Assembly: GCA_964607755.1 (NCBI GenBank)
Contig: CAZSMC010000054.1
Coordinates: 1 to 28,833 of the forward strand
Direction of reading: 5' to 3'
DNA length: 28,833 nucleotides
Source of the DNA: CAZSMC01 sp964607755
GTDB lineage: Bacteria > Zhuqueibacterota > Zhuqueibacteria > Residuimicrobiales > Krinioviventaceae
The position numbers and the translations under genes are program-made. The stretch's first letter is position 1. Each line of letters begins with the position of its first letter. This document shows, in pieces, positions 1 through 6,280 of the stretch. The notes under the pieces were generated by a model. That model did not search any database. It was not told the DNA's origin and was given only the letters and a program-made list of their open reading frames with translations.

Positions 1-48
1 TGACAGAATTTTCATCGAGTTTTAACTGGGCAATAGAATGATAGTTCA

Positions 49-76
49 TTGACTTTTAATAAAAAATGGTTATATT
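49..76 (+). promoter_or_regulatory. Candidate sigma70-type promoter for the DUF4926 gene
   Basis: A TTGACT -35 box (49-54) is separated by 16 bases from a TATATT -10 box (71-76). This would start transcription near base 83, about 18 bases before the ATG at 101. Each box matches 5 of 6 consensus positions. The call is from sequence alone; FCB bacteria often use divergent promoters. Confidence 0.4.
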
Positions 77-100
77 TGAAAAATATTTCAGAGAATTATT

Positions 101-337
101 ATGATCAAAGAATTAGACCTCGTCGTACTCGCCCACGACATCATCGGTCACAAATTAAAATCAGGTGATGTCGGTACAGTTGTCCATTGTTATGAAAATG
201 GCAAAGGATTTGAAGTTGAATTTGTTACGGCTAAAGGTGATACAATTGCCGTATTAACATTAACAGCATCTGATATTCGACCTTTCAATCACTCGGAAAT
301 CTTGCATTCCAGAAGAGTTACACACATGACAGCATGA
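101..337 (+). CDS. DUF4926 family small protein
   Basis: This 78-residue protein matches the pattern I know for DUF4926: an opening MIKELDLVVL, then a central GDVGTVVHCYENGKGFEVEF and AVLTLTASDIRPF near the end. The family is small, beta-rich and SH3-like, and its biochemical function is unknown. It is frequent in cyanobacteria and FCB genomes, often next to small mobile or toxin-like genes. The core family ends around IRPF; the final 15 residues (NHSEILHSRRVTHMTA) are an extra tail. An AGAG ribosome-binding site lies about 9 bases before the ATG. The TGA stop overlaps the ATG of the next small ORF (ATGA), suggesting translational coupling. Family call is strong, role unknown. Confidence 0.8.
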   Translation: MIKELDLVVLAHDIIGHKLKSGDVGTVVHCYENGKGFEVEFVTAKGDTIAVLTLTASDIRPFNHSEILHSRRVTHMTA

Positions 338-471
338 GAGAAAAGTGGCTAATTTTTCGTTTCATTATAAAAGGAGATTATACAGAGGCGGCTAAAAATC
401 TGCTCAAATTAGATTCAGAGTGGATAGCGCCTAACCCCAATTATTCACCACGAAGATACTATCTTGATTAA
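334..471 (+). CDS. Small ORF coupled to the DUF4926 gene, unknown function
   Basis: A 45-codon ORF begins with an ATG that overlaps the DUF4926 stop codon in an ATGA arrangement and ends with TAA at 469-471. The predicted peptide starts MREKWLIFRFIIKGDYTEAA and ends SPRRYYLD, with a basic, hydrophobic first third. I recognise no family. DUF4926 genes are commonly followed by a small partner gene, so a real coupled peptide is possible. It could equally be a truncated remnant of a longer partner, because decayed sequence follows immediately. The support is the overlap and an uninterrupted frame of modest length only. Confidence 0.35.
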   Translation: MREKWLIFRFIIKGDYTEAAKNLLKLDSEWIAPNPNYSPRRYYLD

Positions 472-514
472 AATCTATAATTTCAAAATTTCGAAGTGTT
501 ACAGGGTTCATAAT

Positions 515-556
515 TTAACGCAAAGTTCGCCAAACACGCAGAGGATTCGCAAAGAA
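515..556 (+). repeat. Degenerate CGCAAAG-type dispersed repeat
   Basis: The stretch contains AACGCAAAG, CGCCAAACACGCAGAG and TTCGCAAAG in quick succession, which are variants of a CGCAAAG unit. From memory this is a common intergenic repeat in FCB-group and related genomes. Only one clear copy is present here. It sits directly before a broken GNAT gene fragment, so it may mark a rearrangement boundary. Confidence 0.5.
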
Positions 557-557
557 A

Positions 558-656
558 AATGAGGCCTATTTTACATGGTCTGGGAAATGTGCGTATATGG
601 ATGACTTGTTTGTCAAAAAGACTTTTCGCGGCAATGGAATTGGCACAGAATTAATT
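558..656 (+). pseudogene. GNAT acetyltransferase fragment (motif A relic)
   Basis: One plus-strand frame reads NEAYFTWSGKCAYMDDLFVK and then KTFRGNGIGTELI. This is the acetyl-CoA-binding heart of a GNAT N-acetyltransferase: the strand before motif A followed by the R-G-x-G-I-G pyrophosphate loop. No N-terminal half precedes it, because the sequence runs into the CGCAAAG repeat. No C-terminal half follows, because the frame runs into the 3' end of the SDR gene on the other strand at 663. About 33 of the usual 150 or so residues survive, so this is a relic and not a gene. The similarity is from motif recognition, not a search. Confidence 0.65.
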
Positions 657-662
657 TCCTCC

Positions 663-1379
663 TCACAAATCCCCGCCTTGGGGACGTATGACAATCTCCT
701 CAACCATCGCATCCGCCGGTGACGCGCATAATGCCACTAATGTTTGCGCGACATTCTCGGGCTGAATCATTTTCGAGTAATCCACATCAGCATCATCCCA
801 TAGCGGTGTGGCTGTCGCGCCGGGCACAAAGCTCGTCACCTTGATGTTATGTTTGCGCGTTTCCATACGCAGCACCTCGGTAAAACCGGCCAGCCCGTAT
901 TTCGACGCACAGTATCCTCCACACAATGAATACGCTTGTTTGCCGGCGACAGAAACCACATTTATGATATGCCCGGTTTGGCGCTCAATCATGTCCGGCA
1001 AAACGGCTTTGGTGCATAAAAAAGCAGCTTTTGTATTGGTATCGAGCATGACGTCCCATTCCTGCTCGTCCAGTTCTATAATTTTTTTAAAAACAGCAAC
1101 ACCTGCATTATTGATTAATATATCGATTACACCCCATTTTTCCCTGGCATTCGCTACAAGTTTTTGAATATCCTCATTCTTGCGGCAATCACACAGGTAG
1201 CCACAAACTTTGGCTCCCATACCCTCTATAATTTCAACTGTGTTATCGAGTTTTTCCCTGGAGCGCCCCGAGACAATAACTTTGGCATCTGCTCCGGCGA
1301 GAGCGATGGCGGTTTCCTTGCCGATTCCGCTGGTGCTGCCAGTGATCCACACGACTTTGTTTTTCAGGGATGCGTTCAT
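663..1379 (-). CDS. Short-chain dehydrogenase/reductase, candidate sepiapterin-reductase-like enzyme
   Basis: This 238-residue classical SDR has the NAD(P)-binding TGSTSGIG loop (residues 12-19), the NNAG motif and the catalytic Ser with YCASK. Its ATG at 1379 overlaps the folE TGA (ATGA), so I reject a 43-residue upstream extension that would run inside folE. It is the last gene of a PTPS-folE-SDR operon. SDR enzymes in that position reduce 6-pyruvoyl-tetrahydropterin to tetrahydrobiopterin (sepiapterin reductase) or dihydromonapterin (FolM-like). The fold is certain; substrate specificity is inferred from neighbours only. The family is so large that another ketone or alcohol substrate remains possible. 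A GNAT relic converges on its 3' end. Confidence 0.85.
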   Translation of the reverse strand: MNASLKNKVVWITGSTSGIGKETAIALAGADAKVIVSGRSREKLDNTVEIIEGMGAKVCGYLCDCRKNEDIQKLVANAREKWGVIDILINNAGVAVFKKIIELDEQEWDVMLDTNTKAAFLCTKAVLPDMIERQTGHIINVVSVAGKQAYSLCGGYCASKYGLAGFTEVLRMETRKHNIKVTSFVPGATATPLWDDADVDYSKMIQPENVAQTLVALCASPADAMVEEIVIRPQGGDL

Positions 1380-1942
1380 GTATGCCTCTCTGCGTTGATC
1401 AGATTCAGCAGTTCCATGCGTGTGGCGCGCACATTGCGAAAAGCGCCCAACATCGCACTGGACGTCACGATGCTGTTTTGCTTTTCTACGCCACGCATGC
1501 GCATGCACAGGTGAGTGCCTTCCATAATCACAGCCACACCGTATGGATCAAGAATGTCCTGTATAGTATTTGCAATTTGATTGGTCATGCGTTCCTGCAC
1601 CTGAAGTCGCCGGGAAAAAACATCCACAATGCGCGGGATTTTGCTCAAACCGATAATTTTTCCTTTAGGAAGATAACCGACATGACATTTGCCATAAAAC
1701 GGCAGCATATGATGCTCGCACAAACTATAAAATTCGATATCCCGTGCCAGCACAATGCCATCGCTTTCTTCATGAAAAATAGCGCCATTGACAATTTTCT
1801 TTACATCAGCATTATAACCGGTGGTAAGAAATTTGAAAACATTTTCCACCCGCTGCGGAGTGCGCTGCAGTCCTTCGCGCTCCGTGTCTTCTCCGATAAA
1901 CTCTAAAATATTTTTTACAGATTTTTTTATTGACTCGGCCAT
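1376..1942 (-). CDS. folE: GTP cyclohydrolase I
   Basis: The 188-residue protein has the zinc and active-site motif CEHHMLPFYGK (Cys75, His77, His78), the KIPRIVDVFSRRLQVQERMT block, and the third zinc ligand Cys146 in GTHLCMRMRG. It converts GTP to 7,8-dihydroneopterin triphosphate in the cytoplasm, the entry step of folate and tetrahydrobiopterin synthesis. Length is typical for type I enzymes. AGAGGAG lies upstream of the ATG, and the gene starts 2 bases after the PTPS stop. It overlaps the SDR start by ATGA, so the three genes are one transcription unit. The sequence is intact. Confidence 0.96.
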   Translation of the reverse strand: MAESIKKSVKNILEFIGEDTEREGLQRTPQRVENVFKFLTTGYNADVKKIVNGAIFHEESDGIVLARDIEFYSLCEHHMLPFYGKCHVGYLPKGKIIGLSKIPRIVDVFSRRLQVQERMTNQIANTIQDILDPYGVAVIMEGTHLCMRMRGVEKQNSIVTSSAMLGAFRNVRATRMELLNLINAERHT

Positions 1943-1944
1943 CC

Positions 1945-2358
1945 CTATTCTCCTCTGTAAATCGCCAGATTCCTCGGCGTCTCGATGACTTTTATTTCAT
2001 GCAATTCGCATCCGGTAATATTATCTTTCAGTTGCGTCCAGAATGCCACAGCCAAATTTTCCGCAGTTGGGATCAAACCTTTCATGAATTTAACATCGTG
2101 ATTAAGATGCTTATGATCGACTTTATCGATAATCGTTTTTTGAATGATGTCTTTTAATTCTTTCAGGTTGATGACCATGCCGGTCACACTATCTGGTTTT
2201 CCTCGCACAGTGACTTCAAGTTCATAGTTATGGCCGTGTCCCATCGGATTGTTACACTCACCATACACTTTTTTATTTTCCTGTTCATTCAAGAGTTCGC
2301 TGTGCAACCGATGGGCCGCATTAAAATGCATTTTTTTTGTAATGTACACTATGGCCAA
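1945..2358 (-). CDS. 6-pyruvoyl-tetrahydropterin synthase (PTPS/QueD family)
   Basis: This 137-residue protein has zinc ligands His16 (in FNAAHRLHS), His41 and His43, and catalytic Cys35 in ECNNPMGHGHNYELEV. The CNNPxGHGHNY form, the DSVTGMVINL segment and the VIETPRN...IYRGE tail are the pattern of the animal PTPS enzymes that make tetrahydrobiopterin. Short bacterial QueD enzymes usually differ there. It would convert dihydroneopterin triphosphate to 6-pyruvoyl-tetrahydropterin. The start is TTG at 2358, chosen because AGGA sits 7 bases upstream; a GTG at 2349 is the alternative. It is the first gene of the pterin operon. A queuosine role (QueD) cannot be excluded, but no other que gene is present. 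Confidence 0.92.
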   Translation of the reverse strand: MAIVYITKKMHFNAAHRLHSELLNEQENKKVYGECNNPMGHGHNYELEVTVRGKPDSVTGMVINLKELKDIIQKTIIDKVDHKHLNHDVKFMKGLIPTAENLAVAFWTQLKDNITGCELHEIKVIETPRNLAIYRGE

Positions 2359-2517
2359 ACTCTTTTCCTAACACTTGTCCTATTCGATTATTTGGATTAT
2401 CCATAACAATTCAAAGTTTTAAATATTCCTTGATCACATTAAAACTGGTTTCATAGCTATGGAGAGCGCAATCTATTATTCGATGAAACACCATGTCAGC
2501 ATGTACATTTCAGAAGG

Positions 2518-2907
2518 TTATGGATACTTGAGCAGTTGCAAGCCATCAATAAATTTAAAATCTTTTTGATTTTTTGAAATAAAGCTTACATCTAAAATGA
2601 TCGCTGTAGCAGCAATAATTGCATCAGGTATCAACAATCCATGACTTAACCGATATGTTGTTAATAATTCTATTGCTTTGTCAGATATTTTTTCGGAAAT
2701 ACGAGCAACTGAAAATCTGCTCAAAAATTCGAACAGTACTCGAACTTCAGACTTGTTTGCACACCCAACGATTAACTCCATCTCAGTAATGGAGCTTATT
2801 TGTAGAGTTGACTTTTGCTCCTCTATTTTCAACCTATTTACAGCGTCAGATTCATTACGCGCTGCATCGATAATAACATCTGTATCTAAAAGGATAAAGT
2901 TTTTCAT
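2518..2907 (-). CDS. vapC: PIN-domain toxin, VapC family
   Basis: The 129-residue PIN domain has the expected acidic residues: Asp8 in LLDTDVIID, Glu44 in TEMELIVG, Asp95 in LLIPDAIIAA, and the SKNQKDF segment (Asn113/Asp116). VapC toxins are Mg2+-dependent RNases that typically cut tRNA or rRNA when freed from the antitoxin. The ATG follows the antitoxin stop with no gap and no clear ribosome-binding site, so translation is probably coupled. Length is normal and all catalytic residues are present, so it looks active. The cleavage target cannot be read from sequence. Confidence 0.9.
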   Translation of the reverse strand: MKNFILLDTDVIIDAARNESDAVNRLKIEEQKSTLQISSITEMELIVGCANKSEVRVLFEFLSRFSVARISEKISDKAIELLTTYRLSHGLLIPDAIIAATAIILDVSFISKNQKDFKFIDGLQLLKYP

Positions 2908-3144
2908 TTAATCAGGCCATTCCGATTTTCGAATTTTTCTTACCCAGGCCGAACTATTTCTCATTTCAATCCGATTTTCCCACATTCCTATGAATTTTTC
3001 ATCTTCCAGTTTCGTTTTTGCTTTTTCTGTCGAGTGGACTGGCTTTTCCTTTTGATTTTTTAGAAAATCTATAAAATCAATGACCTCTTTTTTGTTTTCA
3101 TCTGAAAGAGAAGCAAATTTTTCTAATAAAGTTTTAGAACTCAT
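2908..3144 (-). CDS. VapB-like antitoxin (DUF2281-like)
   Basis: The 78-residue protein opens with a helical segment rich in Leu, Glu and Lys (LLEKFASLSDENKKEVIDFI DFLK), which is the DUF2281-type pattern found in antitoxins next to PIN toxins. It ends with a charged tail (MRNSSAWVRKIRKSEWPD) likely to wrap the toxin. It directly precedes vapC. An AAAGAG ribosome-binding site lies 7 bases before the ATG, within a palindrome that may be the autoregulation operator. It has no AbrB or MetJ fold signature that I can see. Antitoxin identity rests on family pattern plus position. Confidence 0.75.
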   Translation of the reverse strand: MSSKTLLEKFASLSDENKKEVIDFIDFLKNQKEKPVHSTEKAKTKLEDEKFIGMWENRIEMRNSSAWVRKIRKSEWPD

Positions 3145-3152
3145 AACAATAC

Positions 3153-3167
3153 TCTTTTATTAAAAGA
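3153..3167. promoter_or_regulatory. 15-bp palindrome upstream of the VapB-like antitoxin, candidate operator
   Basis: TCTTTTATTAAAAGA is a perfect palindrome around a central base. It lies 8 bases upstream of the antitoxin ATG and overlaps its ribosome-binding site. Toxin-antitoxin complexes usually autorepress through such sites. AT-richness makes a chance palindrome possible. Confidence 0.3.
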
Positions 3168-3188
3168 TGCATTTTCCAATTTCAGCTT

Positions 3189-3521
3189 TTAATCAAGCCA
3201 ATACAACATCCGCCCGCAATTTTCGCAGGTAAAAATTTCCGAACCTTCCCGTCCCTGTTTGCCGAGAGAAGTAGGCTGGCGTAAGAAACATCCGAGACAA
3301 ATATCGTTTTTAACAGGAACGAGAGCTCTCTTGAGTTTGCCTCGTAGACGTTCATACCGGTAAAGAAGCGGCTTTGGGATTTTTTCGGCCAGCTCCTCAC
3401 GCGCTTGCTTTAACTCATCCAAACCTGTTATGGAAAATCCTAATTTTTGCACGTCTGTTGCTTCTTCTATCATTAAATCCAAATCCTGCAATTGGACTAA
3501 TAATTCCAGATCTTTGTTCAT
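3189..3521 (-). CDS. C4 zinc-ribbon protein (zf-RING_7 / COG1579-like)
   Basis: This 110-residue protein has a short helical N-terminus, then a zinc ribbon with two CxxC pairs: Cys75-LG-Cys78 in CLGCFLRQPTS and Cys99-EN-Cys102 in FTCENCGRMLYW. That pattern is the C-terminal ribbon of COG1579 proteins. The family normally carries a coiled coil of more than 150 residues in front; here only about 70 residues precede the ribbon, so this is a short form. It overlaps the EIIA stop by ATGA. COG1579 proteins are thought to bind nucleic acid, but the role is not established. Confidence 0.8.
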   Translation of the reverse strand: MNKDLELLVQLQDLDLMIEEATDVQKLGFSITGLDELKQAREELAEKIPKPLLYRYERLRGKLKRALVPVKNDICLGCFLRQPTSLGKQGREGSEIFTCENCGRMLYWLD

Positions 3522-3988
3522 TCCTCTTGTTCTCCTTTAATAATCGCTAATAATTCTTCAAAAGATGTTACATCCAACAATTGCTCGCGTTTTTCTTCGT
3601 CGTTTAAAATAGTCACCAGCGAGCCAAGAACCGGCAAATACACATTACCCTCATCGTGAGGCGGAGCAACGACCATAAAAAAAAGCTTGACCGGTTTTTC
3701 ATCAATCGCGTCAAAATCAATGCCTTTATCGTTTTTGCCAAATGCGATTAAAACATCACCGGTTGCCGTTGTTCTGCCATGCGGAATGGCAATACCGTTT
3801 CCGACACCGGTGCTTCCCAATGTTTCGCGTTGATTGAGCATATCCAGAACGATTCTCTTATTCTTGATATAATTTTGCGCGACGAACAAATCCAGGAGTT
3901 CTTCCAGTGCTTCCGGTTTATTTGCAGCTTTCATATTCGGAAGAAACAAATTTTTATCAAAATGTCGACTCAATTCGGTTTTCTTCAT
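3518..3988 (-). CDS. PTS EIIA domain protein, PtsN-like
   Basis: The 156-residue protein is a single EIIA domain of the nitrogen/fructose type. The phosphoacceptor is His70 in GNGIAIPHGRT, and the family block FFMVVAPPHDEGNVYLPVLG follows. PtsN-type proteins are phosphorylated by EI-Ntr/NPr and act as regulators, not transporters. No EIIB, EIIC, HPr or EI gene is in the window, which favours a regulatory role. It lies 16 bases after the unknown 104-residue gene and overlaps the zinc-ribbon gene by ATGA. Domain identity is strong; the regulatory target is unknown. Confidence 0.9.
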   Translation of the reverse strand: MKKTELSRHFDKNLFLPNMKAANKPEALEELLDLFVAQNYIKNKRIVLDMLNQRETLGSTGVGNGIAIPHGRTTATGDVLIAFGKNDKGIDFDAIDEKPVKLFFMVVAPPHDEGNVYLPVLGSLVTILNDEEKREQLLDVTSFEELLAIIKGEQEE

Positions 3989-4004
3989 GCAACCTCCAAC
4001 AAAT

Positions 4005-4319
4005 TTATAATAATTTTCTAAGGCTTTCCAATTTCTGAGATAGTGCCTCGGGCATATCGATATGAGACGTATCGAATCTGGCTAATTCACTCATTAAAAT
4101 ATTAATTTGTGATGATACTTTATCATCTGTTTCCAGAATAATCATCCGCTGATCTTCCACCCGGCATCCGGCGCTCTGAAAGTCACCGCGTTCATATCGA
4201 ACCTGAATACCTAATGATTCGGCAACATGTTCCAGCGCTTTCAAGACATCGTCGTTAGACCACCCCCGTATTACGACCGGTCCTTTTTTCCTTTTTGATT
4301 GAGTTTTTCTACTACCCAT
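4005..4319 (-). CDS. Hypothetical small protein between manC and the EIIA gene
   Basis: I do not recognise this 104-residue protein. It has a basic N-terminus (SRKTQSKRKKG) followed by a compact mixed region (VIRGWSNDDVLKALEHVAESL) and a helical C-terminus rich in Leu and Ser. There is no signal peptide or membrane segment. The ATG at 4319 has AGGA 7 bases upstream and starts 49 bases inside the 3' end of manC in another frame, with the EIIA gene 16 bases downstream. That close packing and the intact frame support a real gene. Cys52 is the only cysteine. Function unknown. Confidence 0.7.
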   Translation of the reverse strand: MGSRKTQSKRKKGPVVIRGWSNDDVLKALEHVAESLGIQVRYERGDFQSAGCRVEDQRMIILETDDKVSSQINILMSELARFDTSHIDMPEALSQKLESLRKLL

Positions 4320-5353
4320 TTCACATCCTGTGACTTTTCCCGGTGACAGATAAGTAAAGCATCCGGCGTATCTACCACAACTATATCTTGCATTCCTATC
4401 AATGAAACGATCCGGTTGCCAGTTTCAATATAACAGTTTCTAACGTCTTTTAAAATCGGACGGCCTTTGATGACATTGCCATTTTCATCTTTTTCGCTTA
4501 TGCGGTATACTTCTTGCCATGACCCTAAATCGCTCCAGTCGAATGTTGCTTTTACGACAAGCACATTATCAGCATGTTCCATCACACCATAGTCAATAGA
4601 TTGTTTTGCCAGAGAAGCGTAAACACGCGAGGATACGTTTTCATACTCGGGAGTATCGATAACAGATTCGATGGTCTGCAAACCGGCAAAAAGGTCTGGC
4701 ATATATTTTTTGATAGCCTGCAAAATCGTGTCAGCCCGCCAGATAAAGAGTCCGCTGTTCCATAAATAGCCCCCGGATTCCAGAAACTCCTGCGCCACTT
4801 TAGCAGCCGGCTTTTCGCGAAAACTTTTCACCCGGAAGATTCGATCAGCTTTTAATTCGCCGCATTCGATATAGCCGTAACCTGTGGCAGGAAAAGATGG
4901 CGGGATGCCGAGGGTGACCAGAGCGTTGTGGTGCTGTTGTACCAGCGAAATGGCATGCTCCAGCGTGTCGATAAAAGCTGATGTATTACTGATACGATGA
5001 TCTGCCGGAGACACCACCATCACTCCGTCCGGGTCTATATGTCGAACATGCACAGCAGCCAATCCCACAGCCGGGGCTGTGTTGCAGCCAAAGGGTTCGT
5101 AAATGACCTGCTTATCAGAGAGCCAGGGAAGTTGTTGATTGATCCATTTCTTCTGTGATAAAGTAGACACCACACACATGCGTTCCGGTGAAACGATTCC
5201 TTGCAAACGCGCGGCAGTTGCCTGAATTAACGTTGATTGTTCAGTCAATGCCAGGTACTGTTTAGGTTTTGATTCACGGCTACGCGGCCAAAAGCGCGTT
5301 CCTGAGCCCCCTGCCATGATAACGGCAAATATATGATCGTTATGAAAAGTCAT
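4271..5353 (-). CDS. manC: Mannose-1-phosphate guanylyltransferase
   Basis: The 360-residue nucleotidyltransferase begins with the GTP-binding signature VIMAGGSGTRFWPRSR ESKPKQYL (residues 11-34). It continues with VVSPADHRI, TGYGYIECG, FREKPA, WNSGLFIWR and FDWSDLGSW, all typical of GDP-mannose pyrophosphorylases. It makes GDP-mannose from mannose-1-phosphate and GTP for glycan synthesis. Length fits the single-domain enzyme without the C-terminal isomerase domain. I take the ATG at 5353, because the longer GTG form from 5386 would begin inside the thioredoxin terminator hairpin. No good ribosome-binding site is visible at either start. It heads the run of genes down to the EIIA and zinc-ribbon genes. 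Confidence 0.92.
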   Translation of the reverse strand: MTFHNDHIFAVIMAGGSGTRFWPRSRESKPKQYLALTEQSTLIQATAARLQGIVSPERMCVVSTLSQKKWINQQLPWLSDKQVIYEPFGCNTAPAVGLAAVHVRHIDPDGVMVVSPADHRISNTSAFIDTLEHAISLVQQHHNALVTLGIPPSFPATGYGYIECGELKADRIFRVKSFREKPAAKVAQEFLESGGYLWNSGLFIWRADTILQAIKKYMPDLFAGLQTIESVIDTPEYENVSSRVYASLAKQSIDYGVMEHADNVLVVKATFDWSDLGSWQEVYRISEKDENGNVIKGRPILKDVRNCYIETGNRIVSLIGMQDIVVVDTPDALLICHREKSQDVKWVVEKLNQKGKKDRS

Positions 5354-5360
5354 GTAATAT

Positions 5361-5395
5361 AAAAAATCCGCCGTGTCAGTCAACACGACGGATTT
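5361..5395 (-). terminator. Rho-independent terminator after trxA
   Basis: On the minus strand a 13-base stem (one G-T pair) from 5395-5383 to 5376-5364 has a 6-base loop and is followed by a run of six T (5366-5361). It begins 13 bases after the trxA stop and ends just before manC. Confidence 0.85.
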
Positions 5396-5407
5396 GTTTC
5401 CATAGAA

Positions 5408-5731
5408 TTACAAGTATTTGGATATTTTATCAACAATGTTATTTTTAGGTTGCGCACCAATCATCATTTCAGAGACATTTCCGTCTTTGAACAATAACAG
5501 TGTGGGGATGCTGCGAATGCCATATTTCATAGCGATTTGTTGATTATTGTCAACGTCCAGCTCGCCTACTTTGAGTTTTCCCTCATATTCATCAGCGAGC
5601 TCGGCAACAATCGGGGACACCATTTTACATGGCCCGCACCACTCAGCCCAAAAATCAACCAGAACAGGAAGATCAGATTTGAGCACCTCGTTATCAAAAT
5701 TCGATTCGGTTAATTCTATTGGTTTCGCCAT
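5408..5731 (-). CDS. trxA: Thioredoxin
   Basis: The 107-residue protein has the full thioredoxin fold pattern, with the redox site WCGPC (Cys32 and Cys35) preceded by VLVDFWAE. It also has the cis-Pro segment SIPTLLLF and the closing Gly in IGAQPKN. It reduces cytosolic protein disulfides using thioredoxin reductase. AAGGAG lies upstream of the ATG. A terminator directly downstream indicates it is transcribed separately from manC. Confidence 0.97.
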   Translation of the reverse strand: MAKPIELTESNFDNEVLKSDLPVLVDFWAEWCGPCKMVSPIVAELADEYEGKLKVGELDVDNNQQIAMKYGIRSIPTLLLFKDGNVSEMMIGAQPKNNIVDKISKYL

Positions 5732-5747
5732 AAATTTTCTCCTTTAA

Positions 5748-5775
5748 ATTATTAACATAGATACTATTCAGTCAA
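5748..5775 (-). promoter_or_regulatory. Candidate trxA promoter
   Basis: On the minus strand TTGACT (5775-5770) is spaced 16 bases from AATAAT (5753-5748), matching 5 of 6 consensus positions in each box. The implied start lies only about 10 bases before the trxA ATG and would clip the ribosome-binding site, which weakens the call. Confidence 0.25.
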
Positions 5776-5791
5776 TTTACAAAAACAAGTT

Positions 5792-6271
5792 CTATAAAAG
5801 ACCTTTAATAAAATGAAACGTCATAAATCCCGAAGCAATTATTTTGAACAAAATGCCCAGAAAAACGCCAACGAAAACGCCCCATCCGGCTCTTAGTGCA
5901 TCGCTGCTTTTCTTACCGGAAAGCAATTCACCTAACAGCGCGCCAACAAAAGCGCCAATAATAATGCCAAAAGGAGCAAAGAAAAAGATGCCGATCAGAG
6001 TACCTGCAAGCGCCAGCCAGACACTGATCCTGGCTGCACCATATCGTTTTGCCCCCCACGCCGGGATAAAATTATCGATCAAAGTAACAACTATGGTAAT
6101 GCCACCCATTATGATTAAAAAATTCAGAGTAAAAGGATTGGGCTCCCTTGCCCAGTTGAGCAATAGCAGAGCCACGAAATTCAGTGGCGTGCCTGGCAGC
6201 GCCGGTACGATGCAGCCAATGAGACCAATAATAGACAATAAAGCACCCAGCACAATTAAAACTATTTCCAT
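5792..6271 (-). CDS. DUF456 family integral membrane protein
   Basis: The 159-residue protein has four to five hydrophobic segments with the DUF456 hallmarks: an opening LGALLSIIGLIGCIVPALPG TP, a central DNFIPAWGAKRYGAAR, and Gly-rich helices (GIIIGAFVGALLGELLSGKK) towards the end. The GxxxG-like Gly spacing suggests tightly packed helices in the cytoplasmic membrane. The family function is unknown. It lies between the DUF1848 gene and trxA on the same strand, 9 bases after the DUF1848 stop. Length is normal for the family. Confidence 0.88.
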   Translation of the reverse strand: MEIVLIVLGALLSIIGLIGCIVPALPGTPLNFVALLLLNWAREPNPFTLNFLIIMGGITIVVTLIDNFIPAWGAKRYGAARISVWLALAGTLIGIFFFAPFGIIIGAFVGALLGELLSGKKSSDALRAGWGVFVGVFLGILFKIIASGFMTFHFIKGLL

Positions 6272-6280
6272 ATAAACTCC

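Noticed and set aside
2321..2404. Small minus-strand ORF starting MDNPNNRIGQVLGKEF over the PTPS start
   Set aside because: 27 residues, out of frame with PTPS, no recognised family; likely chance.
5354..5386. Longer manC start at the GTG at 5386
   Set aside because: Would place the start inside the trxA terminator hairpin; the ATG at 5353 fits the family N-terminus better.
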